In this document: positions 9,561 to 18,502 of the stretch, piece by piece
Layout of the letters: every line of letters begins with the position of its first letter
Numbering within the stretch: position 1 is the first letter of the stretch
Virus record (IMG/VR): IMGVR_UViG_3300033145_001447
Span: 1-41,772 of that record
Length of the DNA: 41,772 nucleotides
Direction: 5' to 3' (one strand)
Origin: a virus
Position numbers and translations under genes: made by a program
The notes under the pieces: model-generated
What the model was told of the DNA's origin: nothing
Databases searched by the model: none
The model's input: the letters and a program-made list of their open reading frames with translations, nothing else

Positions 9561-11092
9561 GTGTCCAGCCCGATGCTGTGCCGCAACGTCGTTAATATCT
9601 GTGCGCTCAAAACCCTGTCCATGGCGTCAAGATCGGCATTTCTTCCTGTTCTGGCGGCTGCTGTCGCGGCGATGACGCCAAGAGCGTCAGAAGCCTCCAG
9701 CTTGTCTTCCCACACTTCGCCATCCAGGGTTCTCTGAAGATCATTTTCTGCTGCGGTCACCCTCTCATTAAATGCTGCCTCTCGAATCAAAAGAGAATAT
9801 TCTGCGTCCGCCATTCGTTCTTCATGCCTGGAACTCGCTACCTGAAGTTCCGCCGCATGGACCGCCGCTGCATCCCCCAACTGCGCGTTGGCCAGATTGG
9901 TCTCGGCCAACACTTCGCGCTCACGCGCTCGAATGATCCGGGCCTTTACATCATGCAGGGCCAAGGACGATAGCGCTCCATCGTACCGCGCGGTGGCGGC
10001 GGCGGCCTCCGCAGTTAAAATGTCTGTTTGTGCAATCTTTTCCTCAAAACGGGCAGCCTCTATTCGCATCCCGGACGCCTGCCGATCCACGGTTAGAAAA
10101 TCAGTGGCCACCTCCCGGGTACGCAATTCCGTTCGAGAGATTTCCACCCCTACGCCAGCGAGCTGATTGTCCTTTTCGGCGCTCGTTATCTCGGCCACGG
10201 ACTTTTCAATATTCGCGTTGGCCAGGTCCACTGTTATAAAAGCTGTTTGGGCAATATCTTTATCAATTCTGGCGGTTTGTATTTGTGTTTGCGCGGCCTC
10301 TCTCTGGTACGCCAGGGCTTTCATTCCGCCGCCGATGACCTGCAACTGCAACTTGGACACAGTCAGCCCGGTGTCGAGGATCCGTTGCTCTCCCCTGGCT
10401 TCGTCAAGTTGAAGCTGTAAAACCCGGAGGCCGTCCCGCAAAAGCTCTATTTCTCTCTGTTTTAGAACGACGTCCTTCTGAACAAGAGCGGCCTCGCTGG
10501 TTACTATCTCCGCACCTTTCCGGATAACCTGGGAGTCCTTAATCGTGTTCGCGACTTCCGCGCGCCCGACCTGTAACTGTTTCTCTGATATCTCGCTCTC
10601 GGCGAAATCGAGCCGCATCCCCTGGTCGATGATAGCCGCGTCCAGCGTCTCGATCCTGGCGGCGGTCTCGGTGGCCCGGGCGTCGTATAGCGCCTGAACG
10701 GTCGTCACAGCGGCCTGGTCAGAAGCCAGGGCAGCTATCTTCGCGTCCCATTCCTCGTCTTCGGCGTCAATCCTCTGCCGCTGGGTGAACAGCTTGTCGC
10801 CCAATATAAGCCGATCAATATTCACAACATACCGTTTTGTCACCATATCAAGAAGGAAAAGCTGTTCTTTTTCGTCCAACTCGGACATGCGCTGATTATA
10901 CCGGTCAACGATGAGGGCCAAGTTGTACGCATCGACATCTTGCAAATATCCCAGATTGTTGAGATACGACCCGGAAAACAAGCCGAATATTTCTGTCCGT
11001 TCCGCCACCTGGCCAGCCGAAAATCTAAACCCATAAACAAAAGGGGTCCAGATTTTCCGCTCCCTGATCTTGGCCTCATCATAAACGCCCAT
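9557..11092 (-). CDS. Long coiled-coil virion protein (fibre-like)
   Basis: A 511-residue protein. After a globular head of about 90 residues (KIWTPFVYGFRFSAGQ, ending near VDRYNQRMSELDEK), residues 100-480 are almost unbroken heptad-like helix rich in Ala, Glu, Gln and Arg with no proline and very little glycine. Internal near-repeats such as DKDIAQTAF, EEKIAQTDILTA and EISRTELRTREV suggest growth by duplication. No transmembrane segment or signal peptide. It sits next to a second protein of the same build (11102-12709), and the two overlap or abut their neighbours as one operon. A rod-shaped fibre or internal virion protein is plausible; a tape measure is unlikely because no tail-tube genes are present. 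Confidence 0.87.
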   Translation of the reverse strand: MGVYDEAKIRERKIWTPFVYGFRFSAGQVAERTEIFGLFSGSYLNNLGYLQDVDAYNLALIVDRYNQRMSELDEKEQLFLLDMVTKRYVVNIDRLILGDKLFTQRQRIDAEDEEWDAKIAALASDQAAVTTVQALYDARATETAARIETLDAAIIDQGMRLDFAESEISEKQLQVGRAEVANTIKDSQVIRKGAEIVTSEAALVQKDVVLKQREIELLRDGLRVLQLQLDEARGEQRILDTGLTVSKLQLQVIGGGMKALAYQREAAQTQIQTARIDKDIAQTAFITVDLANANIEKSVAEITSAEKDNQLAGVGVEISRTELRTREVATDFLTVDRQASGMRIEAARFEEKIAQTDILTAEAAAATARYDGALSSLALHDVKARIIRAREREVLAETNLANAQLGDAAAVHAAELQVASSRHEERMADAEYSLLIREAAFNERVTAAENDLQRTLDGEVWEDKLEASDALGVIAATAAARTGRNADLDAMDRVLSAQILTTLRHSIGLDT

Positions 11093-11101
11093 ATTGTCCC
11101 C

Positions 11102-12709
11102 CTATTGACTTAACAGATGAATAAGCTTCGCCGCGATCTCTCTGTTCACCTTTAGAGCGGCCTCTTTCTGCTTGAATGTTTTGTATATAATAGACCTATC
11201 AAAAACGCCTATTCGCGCCGCCGTGTCTGTCGAAAGCTGCCTTTCAACACTGATACTCCGGCCTGCTTCTGTCTTGTCCGATAGCAGGGTTTGGGCGATG
11301 GTAAACGTAGTCTCGCCTTGTTGTAAAATAGTCGCCCTGTTTGCACTCAAGAGTCCGGCCAATGCGATAATGTCATTAACCGCAGCCTCCGCCGAATCGA
11401 CCTTGTTGGCGCTCACCAGTTCACTAATCGCCAGCCTGGCCGCGGAGAGAAGAACGCGCTGTTCGCTCAAAGATTCCTCTGCGTCAGCTACAAGCACTTC
11501 TTTAGCCACTCTGTCGTCGGCCAGCCCGGCAATCGCGGCCAGGGTGGTGGCGATCGCTATCCGCGCGGCAGTTTGCTGGGCCAGGGATCCGCCGTCTATG
11601 TATTCGTTCACCGTGGCCACCAGCGCCCCGAGAGCCGGGCCGAGTACAGACTCTTTGTGGCCCCTCAACGTCTCGAGAGCAGCGACAAGCTGCTCCATGG
11701 CGGCGGTAAGGCCTCGCTTTGCGGCCAGGATGTTTTGTTGCTTGAGGACTGTCTCCTGTTTAATGGTGACGATTTCCTCTTTTACGTCAACGATGTCTTC
11801 ATACAATTCTAACTGAATCGCCAGCTCATCAATAAAATCTTCCATCTTTGACAGCAGCGTGAGGGTAGCCGGGTAAACCTCGGCGGTCCAGACAGCCATG
11901 GCCGCCTCTTCGGCGTCGATGGCGTCCTCTTCCGCACTTATCCGAACGGTCTCCGCCGTTACCTGGCGCTGTCCGACTTCCAGCACCGCCTCTTCTCCCG
12001 CGATAACCTCTTCTTTCTTCTGGACAACTTCCAAATCCTTGACCGTAATTTTCGTGTCCTTGGCCGCCATCAACTCAATAATCGCTGCAATTACAAGCTC
12101 TTTATTCGCGATAACGATATCCTTATCAAGCCCTGCCCATTGCAGGGTTATTAACTGCTTGATATACGGCAACAATTCAAGCTTTTTAGTCGCCACAAGG
12201 TTCTTGGCCCGCGCCAGGGCTACCTCTTTGGGCGCGGTCGCCCCCCCCAGCTCGGCGATAAGAAGCCGATACCCCTCCATCTCAAGAGCGATGGCCTCCT
12301 TCGCCTCAAGATAAACGACGGCGCGCCGGGATACTTCGATAGCCAACCGCTTTACAACCTCCTCTGACAGCCCATCCGCGCGTTTCATTCCAACAAGTTC
12401 TTCGTCCCAGGCCCGGATAAGGGCTTGCTTGTCCATCTCCCAGGCGACGGCGGCGTTCTTAAAGGACAGGTCGAAATCCTGGTCCGATTGTTTCAGCTCC
12501 CGCTGGACAGCGTCGCCCAAAATAGCGAAATTCAACTCTGACAGCTCGAATTTTGTTTTGCCTTCGATATCGGTAACGACGTCGTACATATATCCCGGCT
12601 CGAAGGAAAGACCGCGCCCAGCGACCGTGCTGTGAACGGCGCGGATTTTGCTAATATACTTCGCCAGAATGTCGCTTTTCCCTCTAACAAATTTATTATG
12701 ATCGCTCAT
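11102..12709 (-). CDS. Second long coiled-coil virion protein
   Basis: A 535-residue, largely alpha-helical protein. It opens with a short globular part (FVRGKSDILAKYISKIRAV) and then runs as Ala/Glu/Leu/Val-rich amphipathic helices, broken only around residue 358 (a glycine before PALGALVATVNEYIDGG). Segments such as EEVIAGEEAVLEVGQ, EDAIDAEEAAMA and VDVKEEIVTIKQE are mutually similar, so internal duplication is likely. It starts one base inside the stop of the DTLG-repeat protein and is separated from the other coiled-coil gene by nine bases. The two coiled-coil genes have similar length and composition but no obvious end-to-end identity; they may form a hetero-oligomeric rod. Function unknown. 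Confidence 0.87.
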   Translation of the reverse strand: MSDHNKFVRGKSDILAKYISKIRAVHSTVAGRGLSFEPGYMYDVVTDIEGKTKFELSELNFAILGDAVQRELKQSDQDFDLSFKNAAVAWEMDKQALIRAWDEELVGMKRADGLSEEVVKRLAIEVSRRAVVYLEAKEAIALEMEGYRLLIAELGGATAPKEVALARAKNLVATKKLELLPYIKQLITLQWAGLDKDIVIANKELVIAAIIELMAAKDTKITVKDLEVVQKKEEVIAGEEAVLEVGQRQVTAETVRISAEEDAIDAEEAAMAVWTAEVYPATLTLLSKMEDFIDELAIQLELYEDIVDVKEEIVTIKQETVLKQQNILAAKRGLTAAMEQLVAALETLRGHKESVLGPALGALVATVNEYIDGGSLAQQTAARIAIATTLAAIAGLADDRVAKEVLVADAEESLSEQRVLLSAARLAISELVSANKVDSAEAAVNDIIALAGLLSANRATILQQGETTFTIAQTLLSDKTEAGRSISVERQLSTDTAARIGVFDRSIIYKTFKQKEAALKVNREIAAKLIHLLSQ

Positions 12710-14727
12710 TATCTCCCTTTCGCAAGCACGACCGGGACCAGCTGCACGGTCTCGAGTTCGTCAAAATCAACCACGGACATTTGCCAGACCTTGCCCGACA
12801 CGTCCCGAGAACCCGGGGCGACCCCCTTGCTGTCAATGGCATAGGCCCGGCGCGTTCCGCCGTCAACCTCTTCCATAACCATAATTGGGGCATCGCCGGA
12901 TATGCCAAGGTATGCTTTCCTGATACGCTTTTTTGCCCTGGTCCCGAGGTCGGTATTTTGAAGAAGCACACCAGTTCCTATCTCGCTGCCGGCGTCGTCG
13001 TCGCCCGTCAGCTCAAAAATACCTGTTGCGGGCCTTGCTGCAAACGCCCGATTTTTATAAGAACAATATGAATCAAAATCGAACCCGGAATAAACCGAGG
13101 GGAGAAAAGTCGGGGTGTTGAGAACAAAACACTCGTATATTTCATTATCTATCTCAACGATTACCGATAAATGGACGGCTTCCTCGATCGTTAAATACAA
13201 AACCCCCGTACTGGACGCGGTATCGATCACGGCCGCGGTGTCAGCAAGAGACAGGTACAACTCGAGGGCGGCAGATGCGGCTTCCGCTATGCCAGCTGAA
13301 TCGGAAATGGCGGCATATAAAGACGCGATCCCGCTGGCCGCGTCCGTCGCGCCCAGCGTGTCGGCTATGGATAAACCGTAACCGGCGGAAGCCGTGTCTA
13401 TAAGCTGCAACTGGTCCGCTGCGGAAAGCCCGAACGTGCCGAGGCTTGATAAAGCATCTGTTATTCCAAGGGAATCAGCCAGGGCGACAATTAAGGAAAG
13501 AGTGACCGCATCGGTCGCGCCCAAGGTTTCCAGCGCGGTCAACATCCATTGAGCGACCGCGGCGTCCGTCGCCTCCAGGCTATCCGCAAGCTCCTTATTA
13601 AAGACCGCCTGTGGAGAGAGCGTTTCCCTTACAAGAATATAATCGGCGACAATCAAGATCAGGGCCGGGGTCGCGGCCTCGGTCACGCCCAGCGTGTCGA
13701 TGATCGAGCAAATATAAATTCTTATCAATGTTGCGGCGTCTTTGGCGCCCAGCGTGTCAGAGATCGATCCCATTCCGGTCCAGAAAGAGGATAGCGCGTC
13801 CCTTGCGACAATGGTATCGTAGATGGCGATTACAAGAGCGGGCGTGACCGCGTCGGTTGCACCCAAAGTCTCGGCAATAGATATCATCCATTGAGCAGAG
13901 GCCTTTTCTGTGGCGTGGAGCGTTTCAGCTAATGATTTAATATACCATTTCCCTACTGCTACTTGTGTTCCTGAAATGCCAAGAGTATCAGCCAATACCA
14001 AATCAAGACTTTGCGAAGCAGTTTCAGTAATGCCAAGAGTATCATCAGCTTCAGCTAAAATAGCTGGAGTTGCCTCTTCAGTAATACCAAGAGATTCAGA
14101 CACTGCAAGGAAAAAATAATCAACCACTTCTTCCTCGAGATCCGCCCCGTCGTCAACTTCCGAATAATACACATTTGGAGTATAAGACAAGTGAAGTTCT
14201 GGCTTCTCATCTCCTACACCACCACCACCATCCCAATCATAGGCAGAGGCATTTCTAAAAGCATTTGTATCACTGCTATTATTAAAAAAACCAACAATTA
14301 TAGCATCCCCGCTGGCCCAAAACGGACCCATTACAACCTCTTGGAAAATGGCAATTAAAGATGGAGTATCATATTGGGTGCCATCAACAAAGGCAACAAC
14401 AGTGTTCCATGCAACTGAAGTAGAAAACCAACTCAATGCTGTCCAGGTTGAATAATTTGTCGGAGCAATAGGGTCACTGGCCTCAACACATTTTATTAAA
14501 ACATTAACATCATCTACTGCTGTATTCCCATAAGCTGTAAGTGTTATTTTGGCTGCAGTAATCTCAACACCAGGTGGAATAACGACATTATCAAACCGGA
14601 AAAAAGCATTTTGATCAAGTCCATTAAAAACACCAAAGCTGACACTGTTCCATTCAATATATGGTGTTTCCCCACTAAAAGAACCGTCTTCTCCTATACC
14701 TGTTGGATATACTGAAATATCAGTCAT
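12709..14727 (-). CDS. Tail/appendage protein with about 16 tandem DTLGxTDA-type repeats
   Basis: A 672-residue protein in three parts. Residues 1-195 form a beta-rich domain that resembles carbohydrate-binding or DNRLRE-like jelly rolls (FFRFDNVVIPPGVEI, AKITLTAYGN, KPELHLSYTP). Residues about 205-520 are 16-17 imperfect repeats of roughly 18-24 residues, each with a core like ADTLGATDA or ETLGITEAAT. Residues 525-672 are a mixed C-terminal domain (IFELTGDDD, AIDSKGVAPGSRDVSG). Base composition changes inside the repeat array: the coding strand is AT-rich from about 13915 to the start codon and GC-rich below it. The gene follows the CAP-domain gene and overlaps the next start. A host-surface binding appendage is the best guess; confident only that it is real and repetitive. 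Confidence 0.88.
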   Translation of the reverse strand: MTDISVYPTGIGEDGSFSGETPYIEWNSVSFGVFNGLDQNAFFRFDNVVIPPGVEITAAKITLTAYGNTAVDDVNVLIKCVEASDPIAPTNYSTWTALSWFSTSVAWNTVVAFVDGTQYDTPSLIAIFQEVVMGPFWASGDAIIVGFFNNSSDTNAFRNASAYDWDGGGGVGDEKPELHLSYTPNVYYSEVDDGADLEEEVVDYFFLAVSESLGITEEATPAILAEADDTLGITETASQSLDLVLADTLGISGTQVAVGKWYIKSLAETLHATEKASAQWMISIAETLGATDAVTPALVIAIYDTIVARDALSSFWTGMGSISDTLGAKDAATLIRIYICSIIDTLGVTEAATPALILIVADYILVRETLSPQAVFNKELADSLEATDAAVAQWMLTALETLGATDAVTLSLIVALADSLGITDALSSLGTFGLSAADQLQLIDTASAGYGLSIADTLGATDAASGIASLYAAISDSAGIAEAASAALELYLSLADTAAVIDTASSTGVLYLTIEEAVHLSVIVEIDNEIYECFVLNTPTFLPSVYSGFDFDSYCSYKNRAFAARPATGIFELTGDDDAGSEIGTGVLLQNTDLGTRAKKRIRKAYLGISGDAPIMVMEEVDGGTRRAYAIDSKGVAPGSRDVSGKVWQMSVVDFDELETVQLVPVVLAKGR

Positions 14728-14775
14728 TATTTATACCTTTTATAATATCAAAGACAAGCCGGTCTTTTTTTAAAA

Positions 14776-16503
14776 TTAACTATACGAAAAAGGTGGATCT
14801 CTCCAACCGAAATCCTGCACCCAATATGCAGCGCCTTCATCATCATATGCAACTCCAAGACCAATATCTACAAACACCGCGCTTAAAATATTTTCTTTAT
14901 GCCCTTCTGTTGAAGCCATCCAGACTTCCATAACTGCGGCAGCTGTAGGATATCCTCCAGCAACATTTTCTCCAAGACTATAACTACTGGATCCAGTTGG
15001 ATATTTAGCCACCCAAATTCGTGTTGAATAATTCAAACCACCCGCGCCTATATGTGATACGGTTTTGTTTTCAGCCATCCAATCAGCGTGTCCTTGAGCC
15101 GCACTGGTAAGAGCTGTATTTATTGTCAATGATGACAAACCTACATCCAATCTTTCAGCATTTACTAATGCCGCCAGCCTTGTCAACGCATTACTTATTC
15201 CGATATAAAATCGCGAAACACGGACGCCAAACCGATCAAACCTGAAATCATCCATTTCCTGTGGTATGCAATAATTATATGTGTCTTGAGTTGCTATGTG
15301 AGCCGCTTTAGTAGTTCCAAACAACCCATAAAGACTCTCTTCAGAAAGAAGTTGTTGAAAATTATCTGTATTAAATTTACTCCCGCTTCCTTTTTCCTGA
15401 TAATAAAGCATACATTTTGTATTGGCTAAAGAAGTATCAGGTGTGCTTTGATCTATAGATTCCCATGCAGAATAAGCATCTTGAAATAAAGAAACTGTAT
15501 CGCTTACCCACATTTTCAACATATTTCTACCCCAATGCCCATACCATCCAGTAAAATAAGTCCAAATTTGTGGAAAAATAAAAATAGGGGCATTTTCCCA
15601 TACTATTTCTGGATTATCTCTGGCGTCTTCCGGTTCGGATAACATTGGATGCCTGTATAATGTTATATCATACTGACTACCCTTAACCGTGTACCATCCC
15701 AATATTGTACGAGGATTGTCCCAATATTCTTCAGTTAAAACAAGAGGTTCAAATTTAAACACTGGGTTCAACCAACCATTTACATAACCATTATGAGCCC
15801 CCCAAGGATTGAACCAATAATCTCCTCCCAAGTTTTTTTCCAGATACCCTAAATCAAACCATTCAGTATCATAAAACCCAACGGCTTTAATTGGATATTC
15901 TGGCCAAAAATATTTTCCAGGAGAATGTTGAACATCATATTCGTCATATTTATAAATAAGATTAGCAGAACTTGAAACAGCATTAGCCGCAATAAAAAAA
16001 TTGCGTAATTCTAAAACATCTAATGATGGAGCTACCAAATCAGATAAGAAAAAGGGCTGGCTTACATCTGAATCGTCGACATCTTTTATTGGGAAAACCG
16101 TTCCATCATAAGGATAAATAAAAATATATTGCATTTCCTCTTCATCTGGATCCCATAATTGAAGAAGCGCCGCACCAGGATGACCACAAGTCTGAATCCC
16201 ATCAGCATGAGCTATCACAAAAAGCCCCGGACTTTCCTCTTCTTCGACAGCGGCAGATCGTTGACTTAAAACAAAAACAGAATCCCCATCAGCAAAGCCA
16301 GTTGCTCCACCCACTATTGCCCCATTGTCACGTTCTTCAGCACCAAGATCACAATGGTAATAAATGGGCGTATCAGCATGTGCAACGCCATCAATCGTAA
16401 CCGTGCAGAGATCCGTATCTGAATCGGGGTCGCCTGTTATGACCCCGTTCAGATATTCCCAACCCTGCAACTGGCCGATGTCCTCGAAGTTTTTGCGCGG
16501 CAT
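14776..16503 (-). CDS. Tail protein with C-terminal CAP (SCP-like) domain
   Basis: A 575-residue protein. Residues about 445-572 match the CAP/SCP superfamily: LAALVNAERLDVGLSSL at its start, a HADWMAEN helix, a GENVAGG loop and the STEGHKENIL signature followed by VDIGLGVAYDDEG. The first 440 residues are Trp/Tyr/Pro-rich and beta-structured with no family I can name; they look like a receptor-contacting tail part. No signal peptide. CAP domains occur in secreted proteins and sometimes in adhesins, and their activity in bacteria is mostly unknown. The first 45 codons are GC-rich like the flanks, while the rest is clearly AT-rich, which suggests that most of this gene was exchanged. RBS GAGG stands seven bases before the ATG. 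Confidence 0.88.
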   Translation of the reverse strand: MPRKNFEDIGQLQGWEYLNGVITGDPDSDTDLCTVTIDGVAHADTPIYYHCDLGAEERDNGAIVGGATGFADGDSVFVLSQRSAAVEEEESPGLFVIAHADGIQTCGHPGAALLQLWDPDEEEMQYIFIYPYDGTVFPIKDVDDSDVSQPFFLSDLVAPSLDVLELRNFFIAANAVSSSANLIYKYDEYDVQHSPGKYFWPEYPIKAVGFYDTEWFDLGYLEKNLGGDYWFNPWGAHNGYVNGWLNPVFKFEPLVLTEEYWDNPRTILGWYTVKGSQYDITLYRHPMLSEPEDARDNPEIVWENAPIFIFPQIWTYFTGWYGHWGRNMLKMWVSDTVSLFQDAYSAWESIDQSTPDTSLANTKCMLYYQEKGSGSKFNTDNFQQLLSEESLYGLFGTTKAAHIATQDTYNYCIPQEMDDFRFDRFGVRVSRFYIGISNALTRLAALVNAERLDVGLSSLTINTALTSAAQGHADWMAENKTVSHIGAGGLNYSTRIWVAKYPTGSSSYSLGENVAGGYPTAAAVMEVWMASTEGHKENILSAVFVDIGLGVAYDDEGAAYWVQDFGWRDPPFSYS

Positions 16504-16515
16504 GATCGCCTCATA

Positions 16516-17115
16516 TTATGAGGAGGTCATTGTAATAACATACAGCACATTCAGAACATCGTCGTCAACACACACCCTGGACGGTGAGAACAGTTTAGCA
16601 CAAATCAGGGGTGTGTTGGAGTCGATTACGGCGGTCGTCGTAAGGAACGCGCCGTACACGGTGATGGAAGCCGCGATTGTAAAAACCGCCTTGTTCGCCG
16701 CGTTGGTAACGATAGACGATTCCGCAGCATCGACAATATACGCCTGCCTGGTGGCCTCGTCGATGTGCGTTGTCGTATCACACGCCCCAAACGCACCGGC
16801 GACGTCAATGTCACTATTATCATGAGTCAAAAGCGGAGTGACATTGTTCTTGTAAATGTTCATGAACATATTTGTGCCACATACAGCACCGGCATTAAAA
16901 ACTTCGTCAAGCATGAAGTTCCTACCTTCAGTCGTGAAGATATTTCTTCCGTGAACATCATGGGCCAGCAGAGCATCATCTCTGTAATGCCAGGTTTCAA
17001 CGTGACCGTGCAGTTGGAGATTTGACTCCAGCTCATACCTCGCGGCGTAAACGGCGTCTTTAACCCGGTCAAAAACCAGAGTAAATTTCTGTTGCATTGG
17101 TTTAAATAGTCTCAT
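16516..17115 (-). CDS. Phage tail-region protein, conserved podovirus type
   Basis: A 199-residue protein; the ATG at 17115 is chosen because AAGGAGA lies just upstream, whereas the longer frame to 17256 overlaps the previous gene and has a non-phage-like Cys/Arg-rich extension. It has an N-terminal helical part, then a TTEGRNFMLDEVFNAG segment and a beta-rich C-terminal half (ATRQAYIVDAAESS, SIVTNAANKAVFTIAA, SITVYGAFLTTTAV). This pattern recurs, from memory, in small structural proteins next to the hub gene in many environmental podoviruses. Likely a tail or appendage component. The exact role is unknown. Confidence 0.85.
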   Translation of the reverse strand: MRLFKPMQQKFTLVFDRVKDAVYAARYELESNLQLHGHVETWHYRDDALLAHDVHGRNIFTTEGRNFMLDEVFNAGAVCGTNMFMNIYKNNVTPLLTHDNSDIDVAGAFGACDTTTHIDEATRQAYIVDAAESSIVTNAANKAVFTIAASITVYGAFLTTTAVIDSNTPLICAKLFSPSRVCVDDDVLNVLYVITMTSS

Positions 17116-17167
17116 CGGTGATTCTCCTTTTTTGGGTTTATGGGTAAAAATTAAGGTTATTGAGTTT

Positions 17168-18502
17168 TTACGGCGGGACCAGCACCCCGCCCCGGTAAAG
17201 CTCGCAAGACACCTCTTCCGAGAGCCCGCCGGTTGTTGCAAGCCCCCGCGCGGCAATATCGGAGACGGGTAAGCTGCCGTTTTTAAAGGCGTTGTCCGTG
17301 TCTGTGTCCGTGTCCCCGGCTCCTGATACCTTGGAACTGGTCAGGAACCTGAATATCCCGTTCAGCGGGTGGGACAGGCTGGCGCCTTTTTCCGCGCGGC
17401 CCATTTTCAACTTGTCTTTTGTCAGATTGAACAGCCGCCCCGCCGCATTACCGGCGACAATGCCGTCATGGGTTCGCCAGATAGGAACGTCCACAAAAGT
17501 CTTTTCAGGCGTTCCCAGCACATCGGCTAAATATGGAACATTATTACAATATGCCAGCGTTCCCTTAATGGATCCCGCCCCGGCCTTGGACTCTGCCATC
17601 TGGTCCGGCTCGGTTCCTTTCAGGAATCGCGTCATTTCGTGCATCCCGACAAACATTCCCGTCGAGACATGGGCGAGCAGGTTTGGCGCTGAATCAAAAG
17701 TAAACTTTCGTCCCATCAGCCGGAACAACCCCGGCCGGTACGGCTCGCTGTAATACACTTTATTGCCGCGAGTTCCCCAAAGTATTCCAAAAGCATAAGC
17801 CAGATTTTCCATCAGAGGCGGGGGACCGCACATAAAAGTCGGCAGGGGGTCCACGGTGGGAATAGTTTTAATAACATCGTTGGCCCCGACCAGGCAAAAG
17901 ATATGCTCGTTTTCGTCCGTTGCCCACACCAGGGCGTCATTCGGCCGGTTGAGTATTTCAATACCCCCCTCGGCCGCCAGCGTTATGCTCGATATAGGTC
18001 CGTTGCCGGAGATCTCCGACCCCGATAATGTAGTAAAAACAACATGGTAAGTACCAGCAGGGAGGCCCCCGGTTGCCGTTATGAGCATTGGCCCTGGAGG
18101 AAGTGGGATGCCCCAAGTTGACACGGTTCCGATGGACGGGTCAAACACTCCCTGCCAGTACAGGTTGGAGATATAAACCTTGTCCTCACACAAAACGTAG
18201 TCGATATGCCCGGCGGTCGGGGTCGCTGGCCCGTCAATGTCGTCCAGCTCAACCGCTACCCCGCCGCCGATATCGTACAGTTTCCCGGCAGCGGCACAAA
18301 GCATACAGCTTTCACAGGACCATAGGCTATGAGAGCCAGGCAGGGCCAGAAAAAGCGTCATACCAGCCCGGATGTCTATCTTTCCGGCCGGGTTCACGTT
18401 GGCGTTCAGCACGACCTTGGGGGAAGCCACCTTTTTGCCAGCATAAAAAGACTTGTTGACGTTGTTCATCCCCGAAAATCTTTTGAGGTCGATATCAACC
18501 AT
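17168..18502 (-). CDS. Virion tail hub/stabilisation-type protein
   Basis: A 444-residue protein whose ATG overlaps the adaptor stop (TAATG). The N-terminus FSGMNNV, followed by a region on initial values (NVNPAGKIDIRAGM), then the blocks HSLWSCES, GIPLPPGPML and GLPAGTYHVVFTT, match a recurring podovirus virion family whose members start with a MNNV-type motif and look like beta-propeller or beta-sandwich tail proteins. Later YYSEPYRPGLFR and EMTRFLKGTEPDQM are typical of the same family. Position just after the head-tail adaptor fits a role like the P22 gp10 packaged-DNA stabilisation protein, but I infer this from order, not from clear homology. Confidence 0.88.
   Translation of the reverse strand: MVDIDLKRFSGMNNVNKSFYAGKKVASPKVVLNANVNPAGKIDIRAGMTLFLALPGSHSLWSCESCMLCAAAGKLYDIGGGVAVELDDIDGPATPTAGHIDYVLCEDKVYISNLYWQGVFDPSIGTVSTWGIPLPPGPMLITATGGLPAGTYHVVFTTLSGSEISGNGPISSITLAAEGGIEILNRPNDALVWATDENEHIFCLVGANDVIKTIPTVDPLPTFMCGPPPLMENLAYAFGILWGTRGNKVYYSEPYRPGLFRLMGRKFTFDSAPNLLAHVSTGMFVGMHEMTRFLKGTEPDQMAESKAGAGSIKGTLAYCNNVPYLADVLGTPEKTFVDVPIWRTHDGIVAGNAAGRLFNLTKDKLKMGRAEKGASLSHPLNGIFRFLTSSKVSGAGDTDTDTDNAFKNGSLPVSDIAARGLATTGGLSEEVSCELYRGGVLVPP

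Noticed and set aside
11172-11816. 214-codon plus-strand frame rich in Ala/Ser
   Set aside because: Shadow of the coiled-coil gene at 11102-12709; low-complexity composition follows from the Ala/Glu-rich sense strand.
14750-14771. Hairpin with T-run after the CAP-domain gene
   Set aside because: The T-run follows the stem only on the plus strand, where no gene ends; on the minus strand no U-tract follows, so a terminator for the CAP gene is not supported.
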